Below are positions 37,401 through 50,964 of a stretch of DNA of 64,000 bases, in pieces; position 1 is the first letter of the stretch; every line of letters starts with the position of its first letter. Below the pieces are notes generated by a model. The model did not search any database and had not been told where the DNA came from. It saw only the letters and a program-made list of their open reading frames with translations. The DNA comes from Viscum album (lineage: Eukaryota > Streptophyta > Magnoliopsida > Santalales > Viscaceae), in assembly GCA_963277665.1 (NCBI GenBank), contig OY728128.1, positions 1,351,426,356-1,351,490,355 on the forward strand, written 5' to 3'. The position numbers and the translations under genes are program-made.

Positions 37401-38905
37401 TATCTTTCTATCCTCCTTAGGAAATGTTAAATCATCATTCTATAGATGAAATTATAATTTTTTGAATTTAATCTTGATTCTAGGTTTTATCTCTTGATCC
37501 CCATTCTTGCCTTTATTCATTAGAAAATCATATTGTGGGTGTTTTGCATTATGACTCTGTGATTAAAGTTAAGTGGTTCTGTTTGTGTTTCTTCATATAA
37601 TTAACCCTCAATTTTCTTGATTGATTTAAATTTATTTTTATTTATTTATAAAAAACACAATTTAAGTTTAATTGGAATTGTGATTTGAATTGGCATGTAA
37701 ATTTTTGAAAACCCCCCAATTCCAATGGAATTGGAATTTGGGACATATTTTGAATTGAATAGAATTGATGAATTGATTTTTGAAAATAAATTCAATTGAA
37801 TGGATAAAAACCTATGATTGGTTTTGTATTGAAGATCATGAATTGACAAAAAAAACCAAGTTTTGGTTTTGAAACTGAATTGTTATTATGGAAATTGATA
37901 AGTGTTCAATTGAATTTTAAATTATGATTTATTTGAAATGAGTTGTTTTTACCATTATTGATTCATTGGTTGATCACATATGACCCTGGGTAATTGGTTG
38001 ATTATTTGAGGCAAGCATGTTATGATGATTATTCCCTAGCAACAGATTGACAATGAAAACACTAAAAAAACCTAGTTTGGAAGATCTTATCCACAATGGG
38101 ATGTTGATGAGCCTTATTTGGCCTGATCCTAAGGGACGTGTGTACACATATTTCCATTATCACTGATATGAGATGTGTGACTATACTATAACTAGTAACT
38201 ATTGTACTATAATTCAAATGACCATGATGCTTATTGTGATTGTTTTAATATATATACCATTAATTTATAGGGTAGATTTATTCATTCTAGACGATTTATA
38301 AAAACTTTTTTATATAAAATGTTTATTAAGACATGTTTTTAATTTTTTCCATCATTTTAAATTGAAATCATGTTATGTTTTAAATTGGAAAATGTAATTC
38401 CATGCCCTGTTTTAGTTAGATTAAAAGCATGATTTGGGTTATTATTATGGAATATTACTATATAAAACTTGGTGAGATTATAATAGGATTTATGTCTCAC
38501 ACCATACATTTTCTGTTGAGTTTTTTGTAGATTTTATTATGTTAGGTATGAATAAATGGAATGTGCCTCTTGGAGTAGGTGGATATTCTCGATCATTTTA
38601 GGCATGGAGTAATGTATCATTTGGGTTATTTGAGTTATCATATCATATTTTGAGTAATTTTATGATGTATTATTTTTGGGGTTTTGATATACATGTTATG
38701 TTTTTGGTACTTTCTCACTATCATGTTTTGAGTATATTGACATGTATTTTTTATCTTCCACTATTTTGTAGAAAATTATTTACTTATTTTATCTTGTATG
38801 ATTCCAGGTACTAGGCTCCACCCCATGGGGATCAGGAACACACTTCAGGCCATGTTAGACCCATCTTGGGTATGAGGGTACTATGATATCTGGGCTAGTT
38901 CATGA
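34415..38905 (+). repeat. 5' LTR of element B (about 4.5 kb)
   Basis: Left end clear (TGTGACACCCC). The right end is blurred and placed between about 38902 and 38909, before the PBS. A TATAAATAGG box at 35701-35710 is a plausible promoter. A low-complexity T/A-rich core lies at about 36290-36660. The second LTR is not in the window, so length rests on the PBS. Confidence 0.7.
35701..35710 (+). promoter_or_regulatory. TATA box of element B LTR
   Basis: TATAAATAGG, close to the plant TATA consensus, about 1.29 kb into the LTR. Confidence 0.4.
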
Positions 38906-38910
38906 AAAAG

Positions 38911-38922
38911 TGGTATCAAAGG
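38911..38922 (+). other. Primer-binding site of element B
   Basis: TGGTATCAAAGG, a near match to the initiator tRNA-Met complement, at the expected place between LTR and gag. Confidence 0.8.
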
Positions 38923-39254
38923 TTTGGGTTGAGCATCTTTTCTTGATGTCTGAATGCGATTTGGAATATCTTATCGAGACTTAGAAGGTATTTATGAGCC
39001 AGTTCTTAAAAAAATATCAGTGTTAAAATACATAAGTCACTATGGGTTATTTGGTAATGACATATTAAGGAATAATTTTATATAATTCATGTATTTTCTA
39101 TACTTTTAATTTGGATATTTATAATCAAAATCATGTTTTATTATCTGATGGGATTAATTTTCCCATTTCTATTGTTTAATTTGTTTATTTGAGTAACCTT
39201 TTGGTTTCTATGTTTTTTTATAATGTTTTTTATCATTATTCCTTTGAGAATACA

Positions 39255-40400
39255 TGTTAATAGGCCTTAGGAAGAAGATTCTAGTGAACTATAATGGGAA
39301 AATCCTCCCATGGACTAGAATTTGGTTGAGATTATTGTGCATACTGTCCAATATTTGGGGGAAGCAAAAAACCCCATTCCAATTTAGGATCAGGATGTGG
39401 TAACTTGTTGAGATAAATCACAGAATCATGCTCAATATTTCGTTCTCCAAAATCTAATAGTGTTCCAACAATAAAATAATCCCCAACAGGCTCAAGATTG
39501 GTTGAGGAAGATAGTGATTATGTTTTAATTCTTAGAAATTCCTGACATGATTAAGGTGAAATATTCCACAATTAAAATAGAGGGACCTAGTCAGATATGA
39601 CAAGACTCAACGGTGATGAAGAAGATGCATCTGTGTTTAGAGTGGATAGAATTTAATGTTACTTTCACTGATCATCTCTATACAAAGTCTATGGTGATGA
39701 CTAAATCTATAGAGTTTTTCTAACTTGAGCAGGCATATAAGACCATGACACAGTACGTGAATAACTTTTCTGAGTGTGTATAGTTTTAACATAAGATTGG
39801 ATCGAATGAAAAGATGATGAATTGATGGTTCAATACGATACTTCAATATTATATTCAATCTCATGCTTTCATACTGAAGTTATCTTTTTATGTTAATGTG
39901 ATGGATAAGGAATTGATGGTTGATCTTGATCTGGATGGTAAGTCAGGGTTGATGTGAGTTACTTTTTCTCTTATTGGTAGTTATATGAGTTCCTTTAATG
40001 GAAATAGAATGTGTTATGAGTCTCATGGTGGATATCAATTGAAGTTTTATTCCATACCTCCTGTTGTTCTTTGTAGAGGCCCTTTAATTTTCTTTTCGTG
40101 GGGAAAGCTCAGGCATTAAAAATGGTTTTTCACTGAGACACCCAAAATATGTTGCTCCTGTAGACATTTAATAAACTTTCAGAAATTTTGTTATATCTTC
40201 TCTTCTCAACACAGTTTCATGGGATCATCATAACAAAAAATTAATGCAGTGTATTTAGATTATTCACAATCAAATAGGTTTCTACCATAAACATCAAGAA
40301 TGAATTTTATTCATGTAGTGGAAGAGTCTCAAGAGGAAGCAGATATGGTTCCAGCGATAGTCAGAGGTACCATTACTATAGCTTCATCTCTAGAGATTGA
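39255..40400 (+). pseudogene. Element B gag remnant
   Basis: Fragments in shifting frames resemble the gypsy capsid domain: a W-L-x-K-I-x-x-x-F-x-F-L-E-I-P segment near 39500, then SIEFF-stop-LEQAYKTMTQYVNNFSE near 39705-39775, which matches the family pattern F..LEQ...V..Y...F. A degenerate zinc-knuckle region follows near 40150. The family role is capsid assembly. Stops such as the TAA after SIEFF make it non-functional. Confidence 0.65.
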
Positions 40401-40737
40401 TTTATTTAATATTAGTGCATATAATTTTTTCATTTTGACTTGTATTTTGAACTTGTTAAAACTTTATATATAGTTTTTGCCTTATATTATAGATATTATT
40501 ACACCCCTTAGAATGAAGAGACACCAGAGTCTCTGTTATCTTGCTAGTGTTTTCTTTTTATTAGAGTCCTAGCTTACCTAGAATTTTCTAGTTCTCAATA
40601 TAAAACCTCTTGATATCATTTTCAGGATGCATTTTCTCATTTCTAATAAATCCCAAATTTATTTTTATCATTGGTGGGTCTCCTTTATTGTTCCTGATGG
40701 GGAGTTCCATATCTTTCAGGGTGAATAAGACCCAAGG

Positions 40738-41630
40738 TTGAGTAGAGTTGTTATTTTCTATCCAAAGTTGGGTAAAGTAATATTTTTGTTTTTTTATCTG
40801 AAGAAGGAATCATTGATCAATGATCTTCCTTCAATTTTTTTTGATTTTACTAATGTTTTTCATCTTTATTTCTCTAGGGTTTCAAATGATAATAGAGGTG
40901 CTGTTTTCTATTTATTTAGGGACTGGTACTCAAATGATATCTATACCCTCTTACGATATGAAACTAGCTGAAATAAATGAGTTTAAGACTTAGTTGGATG
41001 ATCTATTAGAGAAAATATTTATACTCCCAAGTGTGTAACCTTTTGCGGTGCCTATTCCCTTTGCTAATAAAGTTGATGGAACACTTATTCTATGTGTTTA
41101 TTAATTTAAACTCAACTGAGTTTTCGTAAATAAAAATTATCCATTTCTCTATATTTATGATCTATTTGACAAGTTGGATGGGGATAAGTTTTTCTCAAAG
41201 ATTAATCTTTGATTTAGTTACCACCAATTGAGAATAAAATAACATGACATTCAGAAATCCACCTTTAGAAGTAGGTATATCCATTATGAGTACCTTGGCA
41301 TGTTTTTTGGTCTAACCAATCCTCCTATAGTATTTATGGATTTGATGAAAAAGATTTTCCCCGAGTATCTTGATACGCTCGTGGTGTAATTTTTGGTTAA
41401 CATCTCGGTTTACTCTAAGTATGGAGAGGAACATGTGTGCCATCTGAGAGTAATTCTAGAATTATTGAGAAATCATGAACTTTATTGGAAGCTATCAAAA
41501 TGTGACTTTTGGATTAAGGAATTGAATTTATTAGAAAATTTGGTCTTGGAACATGGTATATATGTTGATCCTGAAAGGGTAAAAGTTGTATAATATGAGA
41601 GAAACCACATTTGAGATTTAGAGTTTCTTG
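40738..41630 (+). pseudogene. Element B reverse transcriptase remnant
   Basis: Readable in pieces: DLPSIFFDFTNVF (linker after protease), LDDLLEKIFILPSV, VPIPFANKVDGTLILCV, FFSKINL-stop-[30 protein letters not shown], and a 66-codon open stretch 41393-41593 (...SVYSKYGEEHVCHLRVILELLRNHELYWKLSKCDFW...). The catalytic FIDDILVYSK motif of gypsy RT is changed to FLVNISVYSK, losing both metal-binding Asp residues. The stop in NL-stop-FSYHQL is TGA where the family has Arg, as expected from CGA to TGA decay. Confidence 0.85.
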
Positions 41631-42190
41631 GGTTTAATAGGGTATTATCACTAGTTCGTAAAATAATTCTGAATGTTGGATTCTCTAATGATGTATCTCA
41701 CTTGGAAAGGAGTTAATTTTTCTGGGGATGCTAAATTTATGATTTCTTTTATTGATATGAACCATATTTGGATCTTTTTACTGGTTTTGAATCTTTTATA
41801 GGATAAGAAGGGATATGCAATCTTCTGTGATGCATTAGTTTTGTGTTAGGGGTGTGTCCTTATGATAGGTGATCACATTGTAACTTATATATTGAGAAAA
41901 CTTAGACCACTTGAGAAGAATTTTCTGACCCATGACCTTGAACATAAAGTTGTGATTCTTGTGCTTAAGAGTTGGTAGAATTACCTTTTCATAGAAATTT
42001 TTACCATGTATTTTGACTATATGGTCTTGAGTTATATATTCTCTCAAAAATTTAGGAATATATTCTAGTGGTATAGGTTGGAGTACCTGAAATCATTTTA
42101 TTTATAAATTTCATGTATCCTAGGGAAAGTTAGTGTCATTGTAGATGCTTTGAGCAGGAAACGTTTGACCAATGTCATGAAAGAATCATC
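41631..42190 (+). pseudogene. Element B RNase H remnant
   Basis: Pieces such as KKGYAIFCDA, VTYILRKLRPLEKNFLTHDLEHKVVILVLKSW and, at the end, GKVSVIVDALSRKR match the gypsy RNase H pattern and its ADALSRK terminus. Several in-frame stops. Confidence 0.8.
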
Positions 42191-42329
42191 CTAAGAGTGG
42201 AACTTGATGACAGTTTTTGTATAGTTTTATATAAGAGTTTAGCAAACAAGGGTCAATTTTGTCTTAGATGGTGTTCAATTGACCATCAATCTTCTCAAGA
42301 TTATTATTGAGTAAGAATAGCATGATGAT

Positions 42330-43172
42330 GAATTCTGTGGCATTAGAGTCTCCCTTTATGGTAGAAAAAACATTTTTGAGTGTCCATTCACCTTGGAGGG
42401 TATTCTATGTTTTTGGAATCAGTTTTTTATGTTGTTTCCTAGGAGGAAAAATATTATTTTGAATTTTCGTAATTCCCAATGGGCTATGAACTCAGGAACT
42501 ATAAAGATGTTTTATGATATGTGTCATCAATTCCGGTGTCTAGTTATGTGATGATACATCACTAAATCTGTTTCTAATTATAATACTTTTCAATAGGTCA
42601 AGGATAAGAATCAAATAACTTTAGGATTAATTCTTCTACTTCCAATGCTGACTTGGAAGTTGGATGATATCTCTATGGGTATTTTGGTTTGTTTCCATGT
42701 ATCATGAGAAAGAATAATGCAATATGGATTGTGATTGATATGATGAAAAAAATCATATCACTGTATACCCTTTCATGATGCAACCAAAGATGAGGATATG
42801 GGAGTTATCTATGTGAAAAAGTTTTCTTTTTTTCACATGGGCCCATTTTCTATAGTATTTGATAGATATCTCCACTTTACTCCTTTCTTTAGGAGATTCC
42901 ATTAGAAGGAAATGGGATCTCATGTTTGTTTGAGTATGACATACCATACTTAGATGGATGGCTAGACCGAGAAGGATACATTGATTTATGAGGACATGCT
43001 TTATTCTTGCGTCTTCAATTTTGACAGTGCTTGGGATGACCATTTGGGATTTTTTGACGTTTATTATCACAATAGTTACCAATAGACAATTAGAATGTCT
43101 CCTTTTAAAGCATTGTGTTGATGGACTTGTTAATCTCTATTGTGTTGGTTATATATTAAGGAATGTTCCTTG
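42330..43172 (+). pseudogene. Element B integrase remnant, cut by the copia insertion
   Basis: WKLDDISMGILVCF, HMGPFSIVFDRYLHFTPFFRRFH, MTYHT, TEKDTLIYEDMLYSCVFNFDSAWDDHLGFFDVYYHNSYQ and IRMSPFKALC follow the gypsy integrase core in order. The two Asp regions can be located and the Glu region lies in TEKD. Frameshifts and stops are frequent. The frame ends where the copia LTR starts. Confidence 0.8.
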
Positions 43173-44885
43173 TGTTGGTACCCTTTTTTTAATGATCACA
43201 AAATCATGTTACTTATGAAATTAATGACTTTTATGTGTTGTGATAACTTATTATTAAATAAGGATGATCCGAAAACTTTTGGCTAAGTGTTGGAAAGATC
43301 GACCACTAGACATGAATCACCTTTGAGGGTGAGTCACTATAAAAATGTAAAATTGTCTATGTATTGAAAACACCTACCATAAGAGATGACTTATGGATAT
43401 TTTACAATGTATAGAAAACACCAACCATCATCAATAAGTCTCCTCCAGGATGAAAATTTATCTAATTAAGGGAAGGACCTATCACTATAGGATGACTCAC
43501 TATCATTAGTTAGTCACTTACATATTTTGAAAAGCATTGGAATGACCTATCACTAATACAAGTCACCATTCATCTTGAACTAGAATCATCCAGACTCACC
43601 ATTGAATTAACTCACCACCAACTCAAGTCACTACCAGTATTTTCTCATTTTTCAACGGATTCAGCTCCACTATTTAAACTTATTTTGAATTAAATATTTA
43701 TTACAACTATAATATTTAATTTAATAGTAAGAGTTATTTTAATGAATGTTCTTAAACTATTTTAGAGTTTCATTAAAGTTTGTGTGAGTCATTCAGTATA
43801 AGGAGTTGAGGATCTGGATGATTCTTATAAAATGATTATATTAAATGAAGTAGTATACTCCCCCATGCAACAAAATGTATAGAGACACAAATATATAGAG
43901 TGATATCCATGTACATGAGAAGAGAGATTAATCCATATTGAAAGAACGAAAAAGAGAGTGTTGTGAAGTGTTTCTTAAATGAAGCATCCTTACCTATGAT
44001 CAAATCTGGAAGATTTAATCACATCAAAAATTCAGTTCCATCCCATAGTCATAACAAAAGTGTTGACAACACTCTGTTCTATTGTGATTTTTAGAATCAT
44101 GACTCAATCTTCTATTCAATCTACATTTAAGGAGTCACAAGCTTAAGAGAATAACAGACTGAGAAAATATACCATCTATAAATATTTATTTTATATCCCC
44201 ATTTATTTCACTACCATTACGAATAGTGTATGTTTACTCTTTATTTTAAATAAACACACTATGTCTTGAGATTTAACTGTAAGATACTTGATATCTTTTA
44301 ACTTCTGTTTACACATGTTTTACCAAGTGCTATAGAAGTGGCCCTTATGTGGCCTGTGATAATTTTATTCCCACAAATATTGTGTAATAGATCATGTGTG
44401 TCCTAGATAGCTTGTTTTATATTGTATAACTAATCTAGGTCTTAGATCAATGATTATTTTCTATAATATTTTTGATATAAGGGGATTTCCAAGTGGAGAG
44501 GATTAGGTCTCAGATTGAGACCCAACCTCTTATATTTATTCCAGTGCGTGGTTTGTTTTCTTTTGTTTTATTTCTAAGATTTAAACCAAATCCATTTTAA
44601 ATTGTAAGAAAATCACTACTTTGATAGTTAGTCCTGATTAGTGTTTATATAATGTTTTGATTAAATAAATTTATTTCAAAATTTAAATTAATATTCAAGT
44701 ATTTTTTAACTGAGACTTAATAAATCTTTGAGAATAATTTATTAGATCAGAAATTATATTGATCTCCTATTTTGATTAACAGGGATTTTTAATTATTTAG
44801 GGGATTTTATTTGAACTTATTTATTAAAAAAATTATTATTGGTTACTCAATTCATCCCCTCTATGGATACTCACTTTGACCAACA
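43173..44885 (+). repeat. 5' LTR of the copia element (1,713 bp)
   Basis: Starts TGTTGGTACCC and ends CCAACA before the PBS. Its first ~460 bp recur at 63545-64000 (for example AAATCATGTTACTTATGA and ATTAATGACTTTTATGTGTTG). The left part carries the degenerate tandem units described at 43291-43640. Confidence 0.85.
43291..43640 (+). promoter_or_regulatory. Degenerate tandem units with TGASTCA-like sites in the copia LTR
   Basis: Five units with the core GGAANGACCYAYCACYA start near 43291, 43364, 43412, 43470 and 43538. Between them lie TGAGTCAC (near 43330), TGACTCAC (near 43488) and related GACTCACC/AAGTCACC sites. The 3' LTR has the same arrangement, including a TGACTCAT where the 5' copy has TGACTTAT. 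TGA(G/C)TCA is the GCN4-like plant bZIP site, so an upstream enhancer role is a reasonable inference. Confidence 0.4.
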
Positions 44886-44898
44886 TTTGGTATTAAAT
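44886..44898 (+). other. Degenerate primer-binding site of the copia element
   Basis: TTTGGTATTAAAT lies directly after the LTR end and resembles the tRNA-Met PBS TTGGTATCAGAG. Confidence 0.65.
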
Positions 44899-45049
44899 GT
44901 TTTTAAAAACTTTTCCACTATGATTTTAGTTATACTTTAAAGATATTAAATTTATATAAATTCAAAATTTAGTTCCTTAAATGGATAATAGATAAGAATT
45001 TTTTTCTACCAACATAACTATTTTCTTTAATGTAAATAACTATTCTCAA

Positions 45050-46392
45050 TAGAAAATAATTAAAAAAATCATATTGAAAGTATGTGTTTTGATATTTTTT
45101 CTTCTATAGAGGATAATTTTGAATTATCTTAAACTACTAAAGCTACTTGGGATGATTATAAAAAATTTATTATAACAAAAATTTCAAATCTATGAATTCT
45201 ATTTACTATGCCTTAGGATATGAAAATTTTTATAATATATCTTCTAGTAAAATTACTTTTGGAATTTGGGATACATTAGCTATTTCTCATGAAGGAACTA
45301 CTAAGGTAAAAGAAATGAGATTGAATACTTATATAATTAAATATGTTACATTAAAGATGAAAATTGATGAGTTTATTTTAGATATGTATCTCAAGTTCAA
45401 TGCGATAGGGAATACAATGAGCTCTTGGGGGAATCCAGTGTCAGACAAAGATTAAATTATAAAACTACTGAGAAATCTTCCAAAGAGATGGAGAAGGACT
45501 TCTATCTCAATAAGGGAATCATGTGACATCAATAAAATAAATTTCAAAGAATTTATTGGAAATATGATTATGTATGAGGATTATCTTAATTTTAATCGGG
45601 AATAGGATACTGAAATAATGAAAAAATATATTTCTTTTAAAAATACTAAATGAAAAAATAAATAAATATAAAAATTTTAAGTTGAAAACCCTAGCGATGA
45701 GGAATCCCCAGTTGATAGTGATGATGAACTTGCCCATTTGGTTCAAAGTTTTATTAAGTTCTACAATAAGAGTCATTTCTTCATGAAACCAAGCAATAAA
45801 TGAATGTATAATAGTAGAGGTAATTTAAAAAAGGACTGGAAAAAGTATTACAATTAAATTGATATTTCTTATTATGAGTGTAAAATAAATGGACATGTTA
45901 AGGTTGGATATTATAAATTTAAGTACAAGAATAAGTTTTAAGAAAAGGATATAAAGTATTATAAATCCATGAAATCAATATGGAGTTCTTCTGGGCGAAT
46001 CTCTAGGTAATCAGACTCACCTCATGAAGAGAATTTGTATATAGAAAATATGTTCTTTATGAAAAATATATCTGAGGTATCTACAAGTTCTCCAATACTT
46101 AATTTTGATCATTCTGAAAATGAAAAAAATGATGTTTATATTTCAAATGATAATTTTTTTATTATTTAAATATGATTGAAGATACTTTTAATAAAATCAA
46201 ATAAAAATACAATGTTCTGAATAGGAAACATGTTTTATCTTCTAGTGTTATAACTGATCTTACAAAAAAATAGAAAAAATATCAATTTTAAAAAGTAAAT
46301 AATGAAATGAAATTGTTAAATTAGAATATAAATAAAGACTTAGAGAGATAAAAAATGGTAGAGAAACTCTCACTAAAATTCTAGGGAATATT
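45050..46392 (+). pseudogene. Copia gag remnant, 5' part
   Basis: An 87-codon open stretch (45192-45455) resembles copia gag (GIWDTLAISHEGTTKVKEMRLNT pattern). It continues across stops with LLRNLPKRWRRTSISIRES, an acidic SDDELAHLVQSF segment, a worn knuckle YECKINGHVKVGYYKFK (first and last Cys lost) and, at 46350-46392, ETLTKILGNIF. The next expected residues (GLG-QPRKR) resume at about 57311, so element C lies between adjacent parts of one gene. Confidence 0.8.
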
Positions 46393-49300
46393 TTTAGAGA
46401 TATGACCCTAGAAGCTTAGAGACAATGTCTAATACTGTTACAATGACTTGATTTCCAGGAGTAAAATCCCAAATAACCAATCAATTTAGTAATCTTGGTA
46501 AACCAGATACATAAACGAGTCTTGTAATACAAATGAATATAGTAATTACAAAATATTTTTTCCTATTGAGGATAACTTTATTTCGTATAGTAAATCCATG
46601 CATATATTTCTTAGTACACATCATGGAATCCCAAGGAAATGAAAAAATAAGGGTTAGGTAAAATGACCATTAAGGGTAAAGTACAGAAAAAGTAATAATT
46701 AATCAATAAGAATAATCAATATGGAAAGGTAAATAACTGATAAGATGTTCCATGTAATCAATAATTGTGAAGGAAGTGAGTAAATAATATGGGAAGGTAA
46801 ATAAATGAAAACACAGTCCATCTAATCAATGAACTATGAATGAAATGCATCCATAGATAATGTCAAATAAAAAATCTCATGGTTAATATTAACTGAATAT
46901 AAATTAAAGAAATGATTAATTATTGTACTTCATGTTTCCAAGGACATGGTATCTTTACACTCAAGACCTTTCACAAGAAGGTTTATCATACTACTATCAC
47001 AAGACAGTTAAAAACTGCTATTATTTGGAAAAACTAAAAGGTTCCATATATAACTGATTTCATGTCATGATACTACCAATGAATTAATAGGATATCTATA
47101 ATCAGTTCCCAACCATGTTTTACCTATCCAAATAATTCCTTTCATATCAAATAATAAATTGAATTAGTGAACAATGTACTTTACCAAATATTCGTATTGA
47201 ATAAAGTATACAGATCTGTCAATATTTCTTAAATAATAAAATAACTATCAATGTGAAAACTGTATGTAAAAATGGTATATGGGTTTGGAAATAATAAAAT
47301 ACATTAAAAATGATATGGATATTTAGGGGAAATTAATTATTCATTGATCATAGGAAATTGAATATTTTAAAGGGACTATAAGGAATCAAGGAAATGAATG
47401 TCAATAATATCCTTGAAAAAATCAATCAAAACCCATAAGATTAAAAAATATGGATGGTATCAATAAAATATATCCCTAGTCGAGTAGAAATAAAGGTTTT
47501 TTTCACTAATGAATAAAAATACAATAAAAATATCTTTTGAAAATATTGATGAGAAAAATATCCTTTTTTAAACTAGTTAAAAAACATTTTATTTAAAATT
47601 CACCTTATAAATACATACATTTTTTATAAATGGTTAATTTTATCTTGATAAATTATTTTTAAAAAGATAAAAACATTTTTTAAAACATTTTTGTAAAATA
47701 GGGTTTTTAGAAGAAAACAGGTTCTCTGACTAAAGAGTGAAAAGAAGTCGGGTTTTCTTGAAAATATTTTCTAAAACAATTTAAGTACCAAATAGTGTAA
47801 AAATTGTACTATTAATTGATAAATTTTATATATCACTAGATATGAATAAAAATAATGATTTTATTAAACATTTATCTAATATTTTCCTCTGATGGAAATT
47901 CAAGTATAAATAATCCTATTTAAATTGAGATTGTGATGTAAACCCTTGAAAAGACCATAACGATGATGTGAGAATCAATAAATTAATATATTATGTGTAC
48001 CAAATAAAAATACACATAAAAAAAGTGTAAATATAGAAATGGTTTTCAAAAAAATATTACACACATAAAACTATAATATTAATGACAACGAGGATATAAT
48101 ATTACCCAAAGAAAATATATTAGGTTATGAAATTATTTTCTAATTTGTAATGCTTAATTAAAATCCAATTTGATGAAATACATAAATTTGAAACTCAAAA
48201 TATCATTAATAATGAATTAATAATGATATTATATGTCAAAGTGGAAGTATTTACACCATATATAATAATTTAGGTGCACAACAATAAGGTATGTCTCAAA
48301 AAACGGAAATTGAGATAAAGTCTCTTAGTACATAGTAACTTTTGAATATTTATCCACATGAAAAAGATAACATCAAAAAAATTAAATATCATGAATATAA
48401 AATAATTAATTATATAATAAAGCAAAATGTGCAGTATATACACCATAAAAAATAATTAAGTGGTGAAAATGGTGTTTGCCTCACAGAAAGACAAGTGAGA
48501 CAAGAATCCCTTACCTTGCATTTTATTTCAGGTGACTGACCATTAACTTACTGTATAATGGTTTTAAACATGTAAATAACTTATAATAGAACTATAATAA
48601 TATTTATAATATCATATATTAACTTCTTATAATATATTATTTCCCATTTTTTGACAATCATTCATTATATTCATCATTTTAGGTGTTAATTCCGTAGTTT
48701 CTCGAGTACGTTTTAACTTATTATTTTTTTCCTATTATTTAGGTCATTATTTAATAATCACTATAATGTAAAACATGATTTAATATATCATATATACCTA
48801 ATATATCTGTATTTATAACAATCCATAATATTTGGAGATAGGAAAGGAAATGCACCATTCATGGAGACATTAGATCGTACTTACACATAAATGCTACTTT
48901 CATTTCACAATAATATTAAAAGAAATAAAAGTAAATGATATATATATATATATATGTATATTATAATTTAATTATAATATCTATGTTATATGTGTTACAT
49001 ATGTTTATTAAACCCATCCTTTATACATTCCATGTATAGCGTGAACGAGTCACATCACTTTGAGGAAGCGGTAGTCCACACTTCCAAAAGTAATGTTATC
49101 GTATTCCCAAAAAATGGAACGCATAAGGTTATGTTTTATATAAATATTAAAAAATAATAATTACATAAAAAATAAAATATATATAATATATATATATATA
49201 TAATTTTTCTATCATAATTTACAACCCTGAGAGGTGGTAAAGGAAAAAACGAATGATATTGTTTTGCGAGGCGATAACTCTCCGTACACTTAAACGGTAA

Positions 49301-50964
49301 GTTCATTTCCCATTAGATGTAAGTGTTTATAAGTGTATGTTTAAAACCTATAATAAAAAAATATGATTAATTGAGGATAATTATTTTATTATTTATTCAT
49401 GTAATAATATTAATTTAATGGTTTGAGAAAGAAATAAAATTAAAGTGATCGTTGAATAATGCTACCTCATTTTCTCGTAACTCCAATTGGTTTATACAAA
49501 ATACTTCATAGGTTTTCTTTATTCACAAGGTGATGATTCCAGGATTAGTTTAAGGATTTTGGGATATTATTTTATCAGAGTTTGGGAGAGCCAAAGAGCT
49601 TGAGAGGCGTGAATAAGTGGAAGAGGTGTGTGAATTTTTATAGTGGAGGAGTGGAAATATTGTAAATTTTAGAAAAGGGAATCCCACCCACGTTTTTACT
49701 ATGAACCATAGATCAAAAAATGGTACAAATTATATAAAAGGTAGTATAGGGTAGAAATATTTCCATAAAATGGTTTTTGGACAATGTGTTTTGGTCATTT
49801 TGTGACATAAGTTTAAGGTTTAGCCTTTTGTTAATCTAATTTTTTCTTTTAATCAATATAATTAATTTTTATTACTTTCAAAAATATTATTGTTAAAAAA
49901 CTCATTTTAACATATTATATATTATAAATTATTATGATTCCAAATATGAAATCCATTTCTCCTATTATCTATCTCCTAGGTGGAAGAAATTAAAGTAAAT
50001 TTAATCATGCAGACGGGATGAAAAAGAGGGTTTTAAAGTAAAATGTTTAAAAGTTTTCTTTATTTTTATATTCAATTTCAAAGAAAAATTTATTCTAATG
50101 AAATAATTTTATTAAATTATGTAAAATTTAATTTACAAAATTTTATAACAAATAAAATATATTATTTTTCCTTCAAAATAAATTAGACTAAAAACAATTT
50201 TGATTTAAAATTTAGTATTTTTCAATATTCATTAAAAAAATGGAACTTCACAGGAAAATAAAAAAAAATTCTCTCTAACCTAATTTTTATGTATATATTT
50301 CAAAAATAAATTTTATTTATTTTCATATTCCATTTATAAAAGTTCCAAAAAATGGATTTAATATAGGTTATCCAATAACAGACGGCAAAATTACTTTAAC
50401 AAAATACAAATTTTAAGCATAAAGTTGGATTTATTCCTATCTTATTATTATCAAACATATTGGATGAATATAAAAAATATTTTTTTAATATATATATATA
50501 TATATATATTTCATTAATATCATTCAATAATATTAATTAACATAATTTATTACTATAAAATACCTTTGTAAGAATAAAAACATTTCCTTTACATTCAATT
50601 GGTTCTTATATTCATTTCTTATTAATTAGAAACTAATGAATTAAACCATATATTTTATTAATTTAGTTAATAATATTCATAAAATTTATTTTAATGGCAT
50701 GTTTAAGTCTTATTATATTAAATAAATTTAATTAAATAATATATTGTTGTTCAGTAAAACTCGGTTTGACGTGTAATACAAGCCAATAAAGATAATCGTT
50801 GTTGCGTGTGACATAAGATAACTCAGTTTTGTGGGAATTTCATGCTATAGAATATATAAAATTTATTTAAAATAGTAAAAATATTTTAATGTCTCGGGAT
50901 ATTCTATTCCCTTACATGCTTGGTGTTGCGTGTTGTTCTTACTTTAGAATTTTGGGGCGTTATG
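46393..50964 (-). repeat. 3' LTR of element C
   Basis: On the minus strand it begins CATAACGCCCCAAAATTCT, a worn form of the TGTAACGCCCC start. The other end is near TAGGGTCATA. Collinear with 52751-57284 throughout (shared GGGAAGGTAAATAA, TACAGATCTGTCAATATTT, GTGAACGAGTCACATCA, (TA)n at 50484-50508). No gene. Confidence 0.8.

Larger units (their letters stand above)
34415..43172 (+). mobile_element. Element B: decayed autonomous Ty3/gypsy retrotransposon, 5' part
   Basis: Starts TGTGACACCCCAGTGGTCCG, an LTR start of plant gypsy type. A PBS follows 4.5 kb later, then gag, RT, RNase H and integrase in the gypsy order (integrase last). All frames carry stops. The copia element at 43173 cuts it within the integrase; its remaining part and 3' LTR lie beyond the window. 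It is of the same broad type as A but keeps pol, so it shows what a coding relative of the LARDs here looks like. Confidence 0.85.

Noticed and set aside
42988..43218. 76-codon frame at the B/copia junction
   Set aside because: It runs from worn integrase into the copia LTR; a chimeric accident, not a gene.
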